A stretch of DNA of 64,000 bases from Stereum hirsutum FP-91666 SS1. Taxonomy: Eukaryota > Basidiomycota > Agaricomycetes > Russulales > Stereaceae. The stretch lies in contig NW_006763132.1 of assembly GCF_000264905.1 (NCBI RefSeq), positions 3,330,696-3,394,695 of the forward strand, given 5' to 3'. The notes beneath the pieces were generated by a model. It ran no database searches. It worked only from the letters and a program-made list of their open reading frames with translations, and was not told where the DNA came from. The position numbers were made by a program, and so were the translations under genes. Numbering within the stretch: position 1 is the stretch's first letter; each line of letters starts with the position of its first letter. Positions 11,900-23,594 of the stretch are shown here, in pieces.

Positions 11900-14014
11900 T
11901 CACCCACTCCTCTCTAAAATCCACAACTTATCTTCCATTTTCATCGTCCACAACCGTAGGATTCTCTCCGAAGCGCGTACAAATCCACCCTTCCACAACC
12001 TCCCGGCCTTCATATCTGCGATGGTCCCCCAGTCCATTTTCCATGTGAACCCGCTCACGGTACCAGTGACTTTCCACCCTTTGATATCACCAGCCTTAGC
12101 GACTTCGGTGATGAGATGTGTGATACGGTGGTCAGCGGTGAGCGAGGCGAATTTGGTGGGCCCGTCTATTTTGGAGTATGTCCATCCGGTGGCAGCCAGC
12201 GTGGTGTTCGACTGAAAGTTTAGAAGAAGTGTCGGGCAGGGCAGGGACTGAGTTTGGATGAAGAGAGAGGCGCCGGTTTGAGTTGCTAGGTCCGATATGT
12301 GGACACGGACTGTGTATGCATGAGCCATAAATATGCGATGCCTTATGACGGAAAGCTCAAAAGGAGAGTAGACATACCATGAGACTTATCAGCATACTGA
12401 TCGTTAAATCTGGAAAGCGCCATGCCACCGTAGTAGCTCTCCATACTCTCCAAGGTTTGCGAGAACGTAAAACATATATTGAATACAATAAGAAGGACCA
12501 CGGTTATGAAGCCAAGTTGGCCTGCGAATTTTGATTTGGGGTGGGAAAGTCTTCGTGCCAGATAAAACATGTATGTCAGTATGGGCATCGGTGTTCAAAG
12601 GGTGCCAAAGTACCTACAACCACTGCGCCCCTTTTGCTGCTGCCACGTTCCATATCGGAACAACATAGACAAAGGAACTCCACTTTGTGTGTCCCAGTGC
12701 GCTCATAAGTGTGACGAACGTGACGTGAGGGAAGAGGATTGACCGAATATGGTTACGAGGATTCAGATTCCGAGACGATCCGGCGCGGAAAAGTGAGAAG
12801 AAGGATAGGAGTATTGAAGAGAGAAGAAGCTTTGCAAAATCAAGCTGGATCATAAGAGGAGGAAACGAATTAGCTCCATATAGCGTATTTAGAGTAAGAA
12901 GGAAAACTCACACCCCATTCTGAGGATCTCTCTTGGCGGATATTGTAATTGAGGACGTAGAGCTCCGGCCATGTGAACCACCGAGACCAAAAGTACGAGT
13001 CGACAAAGACGGTTATGGCTGGAGCCGTGATGGACAGGCGCACACAGTCAATGGTAGATCGAAACGTTCGGACGGGGGCATGAGGACACTCACCTACAGA
13101 GACTAGACCTGCTATGCAAATCGTTCGCATCAAGGTCCCGGGTGTTATTGACTCGGTCTCGAGCAGTTGAAAACAGATCGGCACAAGCAACAAGGCAACT
13201 TCGCCTCTAATGATAACAGCCGTTGCCGTCAGGAGAGAGACGGCTCTTTGTGCATTTATTTTTGAAGGCCGTAAGGCGTTTGGACTGAGGTTGAGCAGAA
13301 GGTAGGACGAGATGTTCACTTCCTGACAATTGGTAGTCAGTAAAGACGAGGACTGCGGGAATGAAGGTGAAAAATAGGACATGTCGAGGCCCTACTGAAC
13401 GAAGCTCACCGGGGATGAGGGCAAACATGCTGGGAATGGTCCTCCCCATCCAAAACGGCAGATAGAACTGAGTGCAGGAGAGGATAGTGAAGAGAAAAGA
13501 GGTGAAAAGACCATAGCGACGAGACGTCGCTTGACGTATCGCCACGATTGATAAGGCGTTGAAGACAGTGAGTGTCAGTCATACTATTTCCCAAAAGTGC
13601 GAGCGACAGGAGAAGGTCAGTTCATAGACCAAGGTTCGATGAATGCCACAGACGCACCGAGAGCTTGCATATCGAACTTCGTTTGCACAAGGCTGAAAAC
13701 ATCTGCTATCTGGATCACAATCCAAGATAGGCATGTGAGTACAAGACTGCCAACGAAAGATGTAGGAACGGCGGCGTTGCTGTCGAAGACGAGGTGATCG
13801 TACTGACAAAAAAGTGCTCAGCAATCGACGGAGGAAAGTCTGTAAATATAGAAAGGAGACTGCTCACCTTGGTCAGTCCCACAGGACTCACTCCATGGAT
13901 CAGAATGTCGTGGATGGCGTGCAGATTGAATGCCTCTTCATCCTTTGTATAAAAAGAAAGTAAAACATGTATCACTGCCGAGAATACAATGATACAGTCG
14001 AGCAATGTCTCCAT
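11900..14014 (-). pseudogene. Diverged ALG12-like mannosyltransferase copy with an in-frame stop
   Basis: Eight exons (14014-13868, 13802-13658, 13583-13410, 13318-13094, 13018-12912, 12844-12618, 12550-12378, 12309-11900) correspond one to one with the intact ALG12 at 19356. Exons 1, 3, 4, 5 and 7 have exactly the same length. Family traits remain: TKDEEAFNLHAIHD at the start and [19 protein letters not shown] in exon 3. Codon 99, the second full codon position of exon 3, is TGA (13581-13579) where the intact copy has CGT (Arg). A CGA-to-TGA change is the likely cause. Exon 6 lacks the conserved VSPxHxYFT start, and the family signature HKEWRF is replaced by HTKWSS. An alternative acceptor (exon from 13529) would skip the stop in frame but would remove about 18 residues of a hydrophobic segment. 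I call it a decaying paralogue; a functional, divergent isoform is possible. Confidence 0.75.
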
Positions 14015-14389
14015 TAGCGTAGATGGCTGTTGCTGGCAACTCGAAAGTCGTGAAAGCGGTTTGGGGTGACCAGAGGGATGTCGACATGAGGCCCATAGAA
14101 CAAAGGAGCGCAAGCAATACGACCACGCGCGAAGCGCATTGACTTAGGGATCAAAGAAGCGATCATATCACGGCATTTCAGTCATGGGGCACAACACAAA
14201 GAGCTCGGAGCCGTGAACAGAAGAAATGCAAAGAAATAATACAATATAGAGTACACGGGGTGCGTCCCTTCTCCAACCCTCCGCAATATAACGATCATCC
14301 CACCGCGACTTTAGCAGATGATACGTGTATAACATGCTTCAATAATCCCCGAGAAGTGGGCACCATCGAAGTGCAAAGACAAAGCTACC
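14015..14389. other. Intergenic: 5' flank of the ALG12-like pseudogene and 3' flank of ADP1
   Basis: 375 bp between two minus-strand genes. No open frame of interest, no repeat and no clear TATA box before the pseudogene ATG. Confidence 0.4.
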
Positions 14390-17300
14390 TTATCTCCTCT
14401 CCCTAACATAGAAGTGCAACACGATATAACTCGCCGTCGTGAACGCGACGAAGAATATTCCCAAGAGCGCTACGTTGGGCCACCAGAAGGACTGCGCCCT
14501 GAAACCGAAGGTCGACAAGATCGTCGCAGCAGGCACGTCCAACTCCACGCCGTACTATAAGGATATTGTTTAGTTAACATGATATTTGAGGGCGATCAAG
14601 GGCAGGCAGGAACAGACCTTGAACTCCTTGAGCTGTAGGTAACGAAGTTCATTGACCACGAGAGCCTCATAGGCTGCGTGGAAGAACGAGACGGTATGCA
14701 ACCACTGAAGCCACGGCACGACCTTGTCACGATTGATAAGGAGACCAGTGAACAACAAGCTGAAGAAATCCATGACCATGAGCGATGAGCGTTACCGGAG
14801 AGTGATCGGCGACGTACTTGAATAGCATGACCAATGTCCCGACCAAGTTCCCGACACTAGTACTCTCACAAGCCACCGAGATGAGCAAGACGACGCTCGC
14901 AGTGGTGAGATTGAACAGCACGAGCACGAAGAGGAACTTCCAGAATGTCGATACAGAAGGAACAAGGCCTACGAGGCCGTACACGATACCACCGAAAAGG
15001 AGTGGCGGAACCACGCGCAGCGGTAGGATGTCGAAGAGGACTTTCGAGGAGAAATACGTGAATGACGAGTAATAGCCATTAGACCTGAGGGAAGCTAGTG
15101 TGAGCAGTGAGAGCGATATGAAAATGGGATCTGCGTACCGTTCGCGCATGAAGAGGATCCGCTCGTTGGCGAAGAGACCCAAGCTCGACAAACAAGAGAA
15201 ACCGAAGAGCGCTAGGGTGAAGAAGAATACACCTGAGGGAATGGCTCCATATCAGAGTGACGTCGCATAACTGCAAAGAGAACGAGCATATGTCGCACCA
15301 AGTCGATTCTGGAAGCCACCGATGTCGTTCGCCACATTACGGAAGAACAAACCACATATCACTATACCACAAAAAATAGTGTTCATCAGTTACTGAACCC
15401 CACGAGGAACAACATGCACTCACAAGCAAGAGCAACCGATCCCATATAATGTGCGGTCAAGAGCGCCGGGTCCCGGTACAAGTTCTTGAACGCCCTCCCA
15501 CTCAAAATCGAGAACTGTGTGGCCCAAGTCGCCCTCTTTCGTCCCCTCAACAACCCACTCTCCAGAGCGACATCCCTTGTCTCATCCATCCCGGCCCCAC
15601 TACCATTCCCATTACTATGTCCATTCTGCCTCACCCGTGCAATCTCCGCAGCGATACTCTCCGAGACGTCGCTCGAAGCATACTGATCCACGAGTGAAGC
15701 AAGACGAGGTGATAATGGCGGGTCACCGGATTGAGACGTGAAAGTGACTGCTTCGAGGAGTTGGGAAGTTTTCCGTTTGATGTAGTTAGAGGAGGAAGAG
15801 TCGGCGCGTGCGCGGACTTGGAGTTCGGTTTCGTCTTCGGAGGTCGAGGATTGGCCATTGGAGTGAGAAGAGCGGGTGGCGAGTGCAGAGGAGGCTTTGT
15901 GAGGAGAGAGAAGGCCACGTTCTTCGTCGCGGATATTGGATTCTTCAGCATCGATGGGCGTCGCTGCTTCAGTGGCTGACTCATCGCTACTGCGAGGCTC
16001 TTGCGATGCCTGCATAGTGAGATCGACTATGAAGATATTTCAGCAGGGAACTAGACGAAAACACATGAGAGGAACATACTGAGGTAGTCGGCGATGTTGA
16101 ACCCTGGCGGACACGGTTGTCCGATACCGTCGAAGTAACCTTGACACTTGGACATCTCGCCCGAATAAATCATCTTTCCTTGTGCGAGAAGTACGAGCTG
16201 ATCGAAGAGAGCGACGATATTGCTGCGAGGCTGATGGATGGTGAAGACGACGGTACGGTTGTAGTCTCGAGAGAGCGAAACGAGGCTCTCCACGACGTTA
16301 TAGGCGTTATAGGCGTCGAGACCTACAAAGTCAAATCAGTTCAGCAGCACCATCAATAAAGAAGAAAACCCCTTACCGCTGGTAGGTTCGTCCAAGAACA
16401 AGATGGACGGGCTCGTAACAAGCTCGCAGGCAATCGACACACGCCTCTTCTCGCCGCCGGAGATAGACCTCTTACCTGTAAGAGTGTCAGCTGTAAGCCA
16501 AACGAAAAAAATCTCAGAGAAAGACATACCGGACTCGCCGATCCTCATATCCTTAATCGTTAGAATGCCCAACTCATTCATAGTCTCCAACGTCCTATAC
16601 TTCTTCGCCTCCAAACTCATCTCCCTCGGTAACCTCAACAAAGCCGAATAAAGCACTGTCTCATAGACCGTCAAAGTGCTCATCAACGTATCCTCCTGGT
16701 CCACATACCCTACCACTTTCCTGAACTCCTCCGACGAGACCTCCCTTCCATTCACCAGCATAGTCCCACTCACCGTACCCCTCTTATTCTTCCTGGCCAG
16801 AATATCGAGGAACGTGGACTTTCCGGCTCCAGAGGCGCCCATGATGGCCATGAGTTGACCTGGCTTGGCGCATCCCTGGATGGAATCGAGGATAGTGCGG
16901 TTTCCGAGCTTGTACGTGACGTTCGTGAAGTGTAGTGAGGCGGGTACATGATCCGTCATCAGTCGCGAGACTTCGCTATCCGGAAGCCTGATCTGGCCAA
17001 AGTCGCTCTTCCGCGCTCTGCCGCCGTACCAAAGCACCGCAGAGATGAGGACAACGATCAATCCGGCGCCGGCGATGCTCAGCGCCACCCATCTCGTGTT
17101 GTCGGGCTTTTCGGGTCTCTGCAAGGGCAGAGTCAGTTTATCTGCGTATGGGCCGTCTCAAGGAGGAATAGAGCGCTCACGATGTAGCCTGGGACTTGGG
17201 AATAGTGTAGACACTCGCCGCCGTCGCAGCTGATGCTAATGTAGCCGTCGCCGAAGACATCATTGATGAGCTGATTCATCGCCGGCTCCTCAAATTTGCA

Positions 17301-19043
17301 GTCCGCGCCCGTCTGGCAACTAAACGAAGCTGGGCCCTTGATCTCCTCCGTTAGGAAGTCGTCGATATCTGTTTGTACACAAGGACTCAGTCTTTCATCT
17401 TACACAGAACTTAGCAGGCCACTCACTGATGCTTCCATCCTCGCCACAGATGAATCGACCAGGGACACAGCTACACTTCATATGTTCACACTGATAGACC
17501 GTCGTGTTACTATCGTAGCCGTTTTCGACTCTCGTGGTGCAGGCATCTAATGAGCAGTAGAAGGACTCGACCTGAGCCGTCCAGAACTGGAAGTCGCACG
17601 TCGAGTCGAGTTTGTTGCAGCTGAAGGTAACCTGTGGCGGGCGATCAGGGAGCATGTCCAGGATCTTCTGGTCTGCAGATGGATCATTGTTACTCCCAAT
17701 ACGATGACACCGTAAGAGAGGCGACGATGCTTACTGGTCACATCACAGAATTGGTGATTGCTAAAGACGGTTTCGCCACCCTTGTAACAAGTCATGTTCC
17801 CAGCAATATCGTCGTCGTCTTCCGTGTCGATCCCACCTGCTAGTGGGAAGCCGACACAAGCGTCGTTGGTCTTGCAGACTGTTGCAAATCGTTATATGCT
17901 GTTCATCATGATCTTGTGGAGAAATAGTGTACCATTGCAGTTGATACCTCCCCACCCGTTCTTACACTCGCATTGCTTCCCATCCTCCCGAAGATGACGT
18001 GCATCGCCGTCTGCCAAAGAATCACATTCTGAACGCAACAATGTCAATATTCATGCAAAGACAACTTCCGATTTTGATGGTGAGGGTTAGATTAGAGAAA
18101 CCCGCTACATTGCACCTGATGCTATACGTGTGGCACCGAGCACCGTGTTGGGTAGTGCGTGCACTGGTTGATGCCGAAAGAATCGAGTTCGCAGAGATCT
18201 ACGACTCTTGGTCACTTTGATTAACTGGACGCAACATGCAGCGACCCTGTATGCAAAGAGTGCTACGTTTCTCCATTGCTCTCCCCTGCACCGATACAGT
18301 CAAAGTGTCCGGTCTCCGCCGCGGAATCAGTCTCTCTGATTGCCCCGCAAGGACACCTCTGCTGATGGAGCGGGAGTAGTCGCAGCCTGAAAGCCATGGT
18401 CGAGTCGTAAAAGGAGTACATGACCTCCAAGGGATTTGTCCGGAGGCGACTCCGACACACGGCCTATGCTGATATGCACCGGAGTGACTATGGCATGAGA
18501 GAAAACACGCACGTGGTGTGAGACAATCAATTCCGCCCCATCCTGGAGGACACTTGCACTGTCCATCATATGGATCACAGTCTCCGTACTGGCCGCAAGT
18601 AAACGCAGGAAGCAAACAATTGAAACATGGTGGGCATTTGTCGAATGATCGTGAACTGTCTAAAGCCTGCGGGATTCAACATGGATGAGTTTTGTTGTCA
18701 TAATATCAGGACATATAATCGTCTGTGCAATGGTCTCCTGGATCACGAAACGCTCCATAGCTCCGTACACGAACGTACGGACACCGCTGGTTCCATCATG
18801 TTCTATCGCACCATACGACTGCAGCCACCGAAATCTGTCCCGTTTGTCGCTCAGTTTTCCGAAGTCCATCGCACAGACAACAGATAAAGCAAAGATAACG
18901 CGTCAGTGCAATCAAATATGATGAACACCCACCGTCAATTGGTTCGAGAGACTATAGCTAGTAGTATTGCTAGACCGCGAAGACCGTGCTAGGGCTAACG
19001 GCAGCGTTGTAACTAGCAATGACCATAGGATCGTGGAGACCAT
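14390..19043 (-). CDS. ADP1: ADP1-like ABCG-family ABC transporter
   Basis: Fifteen exons (19043-18929, 18659-18513, 18028-17933, 17878-17735, 17672-17427, 17368-17181, 17118-16530, 16475-16377, 16322-16080, 16026-15424, 15361-15299, 15232-15139, 15084-14818, 14759-14618, 14554-14390) make 1066 aa, close to yeast Adp1 (1049). Order: a signal peptide (core [12 protein letters not shown]), a Cys-rich EGF-like lumenal region ([36 protein letters not shown]), one membrane helix (residues [19 protein letters not shown]), then a nucleotide-binding domain. That domain has Walker [10 protein letters not shown], signature ISGGEKRR and Walker [12 protein letters not shown] Ser-rich linker and the ABC2 membrane domain with six hydrophobic segments follow, ending FYVRERR. 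The substrate is unknown. Introns 1 (269 nt) and 2 (484 nt) are far longer than the others (about 50-75 nt). The start was chosen because only this ATG gives a signal peptide joining in phase to the EGF exon. Confidence 0.87.
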
Positions 19044-19355
19044 AGCCGAAGACGATGACCTTGCGTCCTCGTCGAGCTAGACAATGGAGGTGGGCGGTAA
19101 AGGTGTAATGGACAGTGATGCTCCTCGGCACACGCAGTCCCCAGCCATTTACCCCTGTACCTGCCCAATTCGTCCAACACTCTCACGCTGTCTCTGTCGC
19201 GCGTGATGACGACACGTCCCCGTTCAACGCGCAGAAAGGTTGACGTTGAACGGTTGCCTCTCATCTTTCTCTCATCCATATCCCTTAGGACTAAGATCAA
19301 TTTTTGGTCATTAACTCGAAACAAAGATACAGAGACGGGCTGTCAATACAGAGCT
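19044..19355. promoter_or_regulatory. Shared divergent promoter of ADP1 and ALG12
   Basis: 312 bp separate the two start codons of head-to-head genes. No TATA box is evident on either side. Both products act in the secretory/ER membrane system, so co-regulation from one region is possible but not shown. Confidence 0.5.
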
Positions 19356-21438
19356 ATGAGCTCTCTACTTGATGGTTTAATCCTCGCCACAGCTTCCGTC
19401 CACGTCTTTCTCGCCCCGTACACCAAAGTAGAAGAGTCATTCAACTTGCATGCTACCCATGATGTTCTCATGTATGGGGTGGGGCCCTCTGCACTACCAA
19501 ATGTAAGCAGCTTCGCGAAAACTGTCTCTATAGGTAACTTATGTGGTAGTGCCATGGTGTGACGAAACTCTAGTATGACCACTTCGTCTTCAGCGGAGCA
19601 GTACCCCGGTCATTCATAGGCAGTGTACTCCTAGCATGGATATCCACTCCAGTACTCTATGCTGCAGACCACTTTAACCTGCTACACTCTAAGTTTGACC
19701 TCCAGCTCATCGGTATGTTACTACATGATCTCGACGTTGACCTTGGGCCACTTACACGCCAATACGCTTTTGTTTCAGTTCGTCTCGTCCTAACGACATT
19801 CAATGCCATCGTTATTTGCCTCATTCGACGAGCGGTCTCTCGTCGCTTTGGTCGTGGAACCTCCGCTATGTTTGCCATACTTTCATGCACCCAATTCCAT
19901 CTCCCTTTTTGGATGGGTAGAACCCTACCGAACATGTTCGCACTCATTCCCGGTGCGTCCATCTCTCACCACATGCACAGGACCAAACTGATAATGGTGT
20001 TGTCAGCAAGTGAATGTCTCGTCCTACCTCCTCCTCAACTTGGAACCTAACGCCCTGCGGCCTTCTACCCTCAACGTCCGAAGAGCTATCTCACTCTTGA
20101 CATTTACGGCCGTAGTCTTTAGATCCGAGGTCGCTCTCCTCTTAGCAGCGATCTGTCTTCAGTCTCTATTGACTGGCAGCATCACTTTCGGATCTCTCGT
20201 TAAAACAGGACTGGTGGCTGGTTTGAGCTCTATAGGTCTGTGACGTTTCGTTCTACATCCTCGGCTCGGCATCACGAATTTGACGGTCTACTGACTCCTT
20301 TCCCATGGGCCATTTCCAGGTTTGACTGTCTTGGTAGACTCTTACTTCTGGTCACAATGGCCGCTGTGGCCAGAGCTCTACGGCCTTTACTTCAACGTAT
20401 ATCAAGGCAAATCAGCTGAATGGGGTGTGCGTTCCTAGCTTTGTTATTCACCATCGCGCTCTTCATCTTACATAGTGCCACACATACAGGTCTCGCCACC
20501 ACACACCTATTTCACCTCGCACCTCCCAAAACTCTTGCTTTCATCTCTACCTCTCGCATTCCTCTCGCTTGTCCTGCCTTCGTCGCCCCGAAATCGAACC
20601 TGGACAACGTTTCTTCCACACATACTCTTCGTTCTCGGGCTGTCTGCCTTGGGCCACAAGGAGTGGAGATTTGTCGTATACGTGGTCCCGATGTTCAACG
20701 TTGCTGCCGCTAGAAGCGCGCATTGGTTGTAAGTAGTAAACCTTCCCCGAGTGCTCCACTTGTTCACCATAGTGAACTTGTCTAATTGTATGTGCGCAGG
20801 ACCACCCGCCGCGTCTCGACGATCTTCGGCCGCATCTGCCGCCTCATCTTCTTCGGACTCCTAGCGGGCAATATCGCCGCAACGTACATCCTTACGCGCT
20901 CAAGCATGGTCAACTATCCCGGTGGCGTCGCTCTCGCCACTTTCAACGACCAGTACGCCAACCAGACGAACGGTACGTTTCGAAACCCCCTACCATATTT
21001 TCCCCTGTCACTAACTTCTCAATGTTTCTTATAGTACATGTTCACATCTCCAACCTCGCCGCCCAAACGGGCGCCTCCCTCTTTCTCCAGACTCGCGCTC
21101 CTCCATACCCTACATTCTTCCCCAGCCTCCACCCAGCCTCCACATCCACGAGCTGGACCTACTCAAAAACCGAAAATCTCACACTCGGCTCGCTCACCGC
21201 CGACCGGCGCATCACGCACCTCATCGCGGAATCTCCTGAAGCTAAGGTAGCAAAGGGATGGAAAGTGACCGGTGCGTTGTATGGGTTCAAGGGGTGGAAG
21301 GTCGACAGGGCATTGGTGGGCGATTTAAAGAGCGGGAGAGTGTTGGAGCGTGGGGTGGGGAGTGTTTGGGAGAGGTTGGTGGGGGCGTTGAGTATGGAGG
21401 AAGAGGAGATGTTGTGGATTTTGGAGAGGGCAACGTGA
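19356..21438 (+). CDS. ALG12: Dol-P-Man:Man7GlcNAc2-PP-Dol alpha-1,6-mannosyltransferase
   Basis: Eight exons (19356-19502, 19574-19712, 19779-19952, 20011-20235, 20320-20426, 20490-20728, 20800-20972, 21035-21438) join in frame to 535 aa (yeast Alg12, 551). The GT22-family hallmarks are present: [16 protein letters not shown] near the N-terminus with the acidic pair [53 protein letters not shown], and [16 protein letters not shown] containing the HKExRF signature. Several hydrophobic segments fit a polytopic ER membrane protein. It adds the eighth mannose (alpha-1,6) on the lipid-linked oligosaccharide in the ER lumen during N-glycan assembly. The family match is firm; ALG12 rather than another GT22 member (PIG-B, ALG9) rests on the N-terminal and EWGVSP blocks. 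A diverged copy lies at 11900-14014. Confidence 0.88.
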
Positions 21439-21731
21439 GATTGTAAGGCCCAGAGCTGAGATGGGTCATAAGCGTTGGGCTAACTTACAAGTGACACACA
21501 TGTGTCCCCGACACTGCTTTCGAATGGTAGGATTTCGTGTCACTAGGATCCGTGCATTGGGTTTAGTAAGTTTTGATTCCGAGAACAGTACCGTAGAAGT
21601 GCGATGAGCGGAGTAGAATCCATCGAGATACACAAAAAAGAACTATGCTATGTCGAGTATGTCATGCATGAGAAACCAGAAAGCGAAAACAGAATAAAGA
21701 TACAGGAAATTACAGGCGAGATACGGAGCCT

Positions 21732-21890
21732 ACATGCAGGAAACTAGAGAAGGATGAAAGCGAGAGCACGGAGGTATGGGCTCCTGTGCGGTGAGATACA
21801 TGACATGCAGAGAAGAAAAAAACTAGAACAAGCTAAAAGCGGGAGCACGGAGAATATTGGATCCTGTGCGGTGAGATACATGGCACACAG
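21732..21890. repeat. Imperfect tandem duplication of about 80 bp
   Basis: Two adjacent diverged units share AAACTAGA, GCACGGAG and CCTGTGCGGTGAGATACATG in the same order (second unit from about 21812). It lies in the intergenic stretch 21439-22010, which otherwise contains only a purine-rich GA microsatellite at about 21900-21965 and the 3' flanks of two convergent genes. Confidence 0.6.
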
Positions 21891-22010
21891 ACGGAAATGA
21901 AAGAGAGAGAGAGAGCGAGAGAGAGAGAGAAAGAAGAAAGAAAGAAAGAGATAGAGAAAAGGAAAAATAGAAATCCCAGTCGTGAAGAACAGAAACGGAA
22001 ATGCTTGCAC

Positions 22011-23498
22011 TCAAGCACGCTTCCTCGCAGCAGCAGCCCTCGGCGTCCCTCTCGTAGCAGGCGTCGGCGCCTTGGGCTTCGTAGCAGGCGTCGTTTCCTT
22101 GGGCTTCGCAGCAGCCTTAGGCTTAGCCCTGCTCTTCGCCGCTGGCGCCGTTTCCGGAGGTGAGACCTTCGCCCGCTTTGTTCTCCTGTTCCCACCCTTG
22201 CCCTCAGCAACGGGTGCAGGCTGCTCGTCGACTTGAACCTGCTCGTTCTCGTCATCTCGCGCCCTCTTCTTCCCCCGCCCGACCGCCCCCGTCGTGCTCG
22301 CAGTCCCCTTCTTGCCTCGACCCTTGCCCTTACCTTTCGGTTCGTCCACCTCCATCTCCTCTTCCTCCGACTCATACCCGGCATTGTTCGTTATAATGAT
22401 GACCTCACGGCCATCTGCGAACTCCTCCAACGCCTTCAAATCATACTCGCCGAGCTTGGATCCCCATATCGTCTTGCCCTCCTCCTCCTCGTCTGATTCC
22501 TCTTCGTACTTTTTGGCCTTGGCTTTGGTGCTGACCTTCTTCGACGGCGGAGTAGGTAGTTTTGGAGCACGCGGTAGAAGATGGGCAAGGGCAGGATTGG
22601 CGGCGAGGTAGGATGCCTGGGGCTGAGTTTTGTGAGCACCACGGGCGGGGAGTTTTCGGATGGGACGAGAGGTGGCTGGGGATGAAGAAGAGGCCTCTGG
22701 GGTGGATGAAGAAGGGTCTGGGGTGGATGAAGGCGGGTCTGGGGTGGTTGAAGAAGAAGCCATGAAGGCAGTAAGGGTTGGTGAAGGTGAGGGGGCGGAG
22801 GCGCGTGCGATGTTGGTGACGGATGGTGTGCCGGAGGGGATAAGGGGTGGGGAGGGTCTGTCTACGAGAGTGATAGAGGATGACCGTGAAGTAGATGCGC
22901 GGTTCATGTCGAGGTCGGTCACTGGCGTGGTGTGTCTGGTGTCAGGGTCGCTGACACTCGAGGTGACCTCATGCTGAGGTGAGACGACGGGTGTCATCGC
23001 CGCGTTCGCATTGTCGTCTGAGGTAGTACTTGGGATGAGCGATACCAATAGATTGACCCTAAAGTGTAGAAAGTCAGTTTGGACATTTGTCGCGAAGCAT
23101 GGGGAGAATAGTGTTGGACTCACTGCTGAGGCGGTACGACGGGTGTCACCGTCGTGTCAGCGGCTTTCGTATTGTCGTCTGGGGTAGTAATTGGGATGGA
23201 AGAGACCAGTAAATTAACCCTATAGTGGAGAGAGTCAGTTTGGGCATTTGTCGAAAGCATAAGGAGAGGGATGTTGGACTCACTGTTCTTGCAGATCCCG
23301 AATCTGTTCAGCGATAAAGGGATTTCTTGTGTCTAGGCTGGCTACAATATGAGACTTCAGTTCTGCAGCTATCTCTTGCGTCCTTTGAAGGACAGCAATG
23401 ATAGTCGCGGTTTGGTGCTCGTAGCCCTCGTGGAGTGCGACCAGGCGGGCCTCGGGCATGGGTGTGGGTGTAGCGGAGATGTCGGTAATGGAAGACAT
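22011..23498 (-). CDS. Low-complexity Lys/Ala/Ser-rich protein, probably nuclear
   Basis: Exons 23498-23284, 23219-23124 and 23058-22011 give 452 aa. No family recognised. The N-terminal 72 residues look helical (HEGYEHQTATIIAVLQRTQE). Exon 2 and the start of exon 3 encode two near-copies of one segment (VNLLVSSIPITTPDDN and VNLLVSLIPSTTSDDN). The middle is Ser/Pro/Thr-rich. Next comes an acidic-and-lysine stretch around WGSKLGEYDLKALEEFADGR, which is the least repetitive and best candidate for a folded motif. The C-terminal third is Lys/Ala/Pro-rich (GKGKGRGKKG, KSRAKPKAAAKPK), like a histone-H1-type tail or an AT-hook-like DNA-binding tail. A TATA box at 23587-23594 lies 89 bp upstream. Probably chromatin-associated by composition only. 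Confidence 0.7.
22973..23283 (-). repeat. Tandem intron+exon duplication within the gene at 22011-23498
   Basis: Intron 1 plus exon 2 (23283-23124) and intron 2 plus the start of exon 3 (23123 to about 22973) are near-copies of about 160 bp each. Both introns begin GTGAGTCCAACA, share ACAAATG and CCAAACTGACT, and end TATAG or TTTAG. The exon parts align over about 29 codons with a 3-4 codon indel. Both copies stay in frame. Confidence 0.85.
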
Positions 23499-23586
23499 CG
23501 TTGTGTCAGAGGATCTGGTATGTCAGTGAGTAGTGGGGGGTAAGAGACGAGGTTGTGTTGGTGTCTGCAGCCCAAGAAGCGCGCCC

Positions 23587-23594
23587 TTTATATA
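23587..23594 (-). promoter_or_regulatory. TATA box of the gene at 22011-23498
   Basis: TATATAAA on the minus strand, 89 bp before the ATG at 23498. Confidence 0.6.

Noticed and set aside
13579..13581. TGA as a possible selenocysteine codon in the ALG12-like copy
   Set aside because: Selenoprotein machinery is absent from nearly all basidiomycetes and from the ALG12 family, and the intact copy has Arg at this codon. A nonsense mutation is simpler.
18327..18578. Open frame inside intron 2 of ADP1 as an extra exon or nested gene
   Set aside because: Direct joining of the flanking exons gives the family block CLTPQCDSLADG exactly, so the interval is intronic. No independent coding signal.
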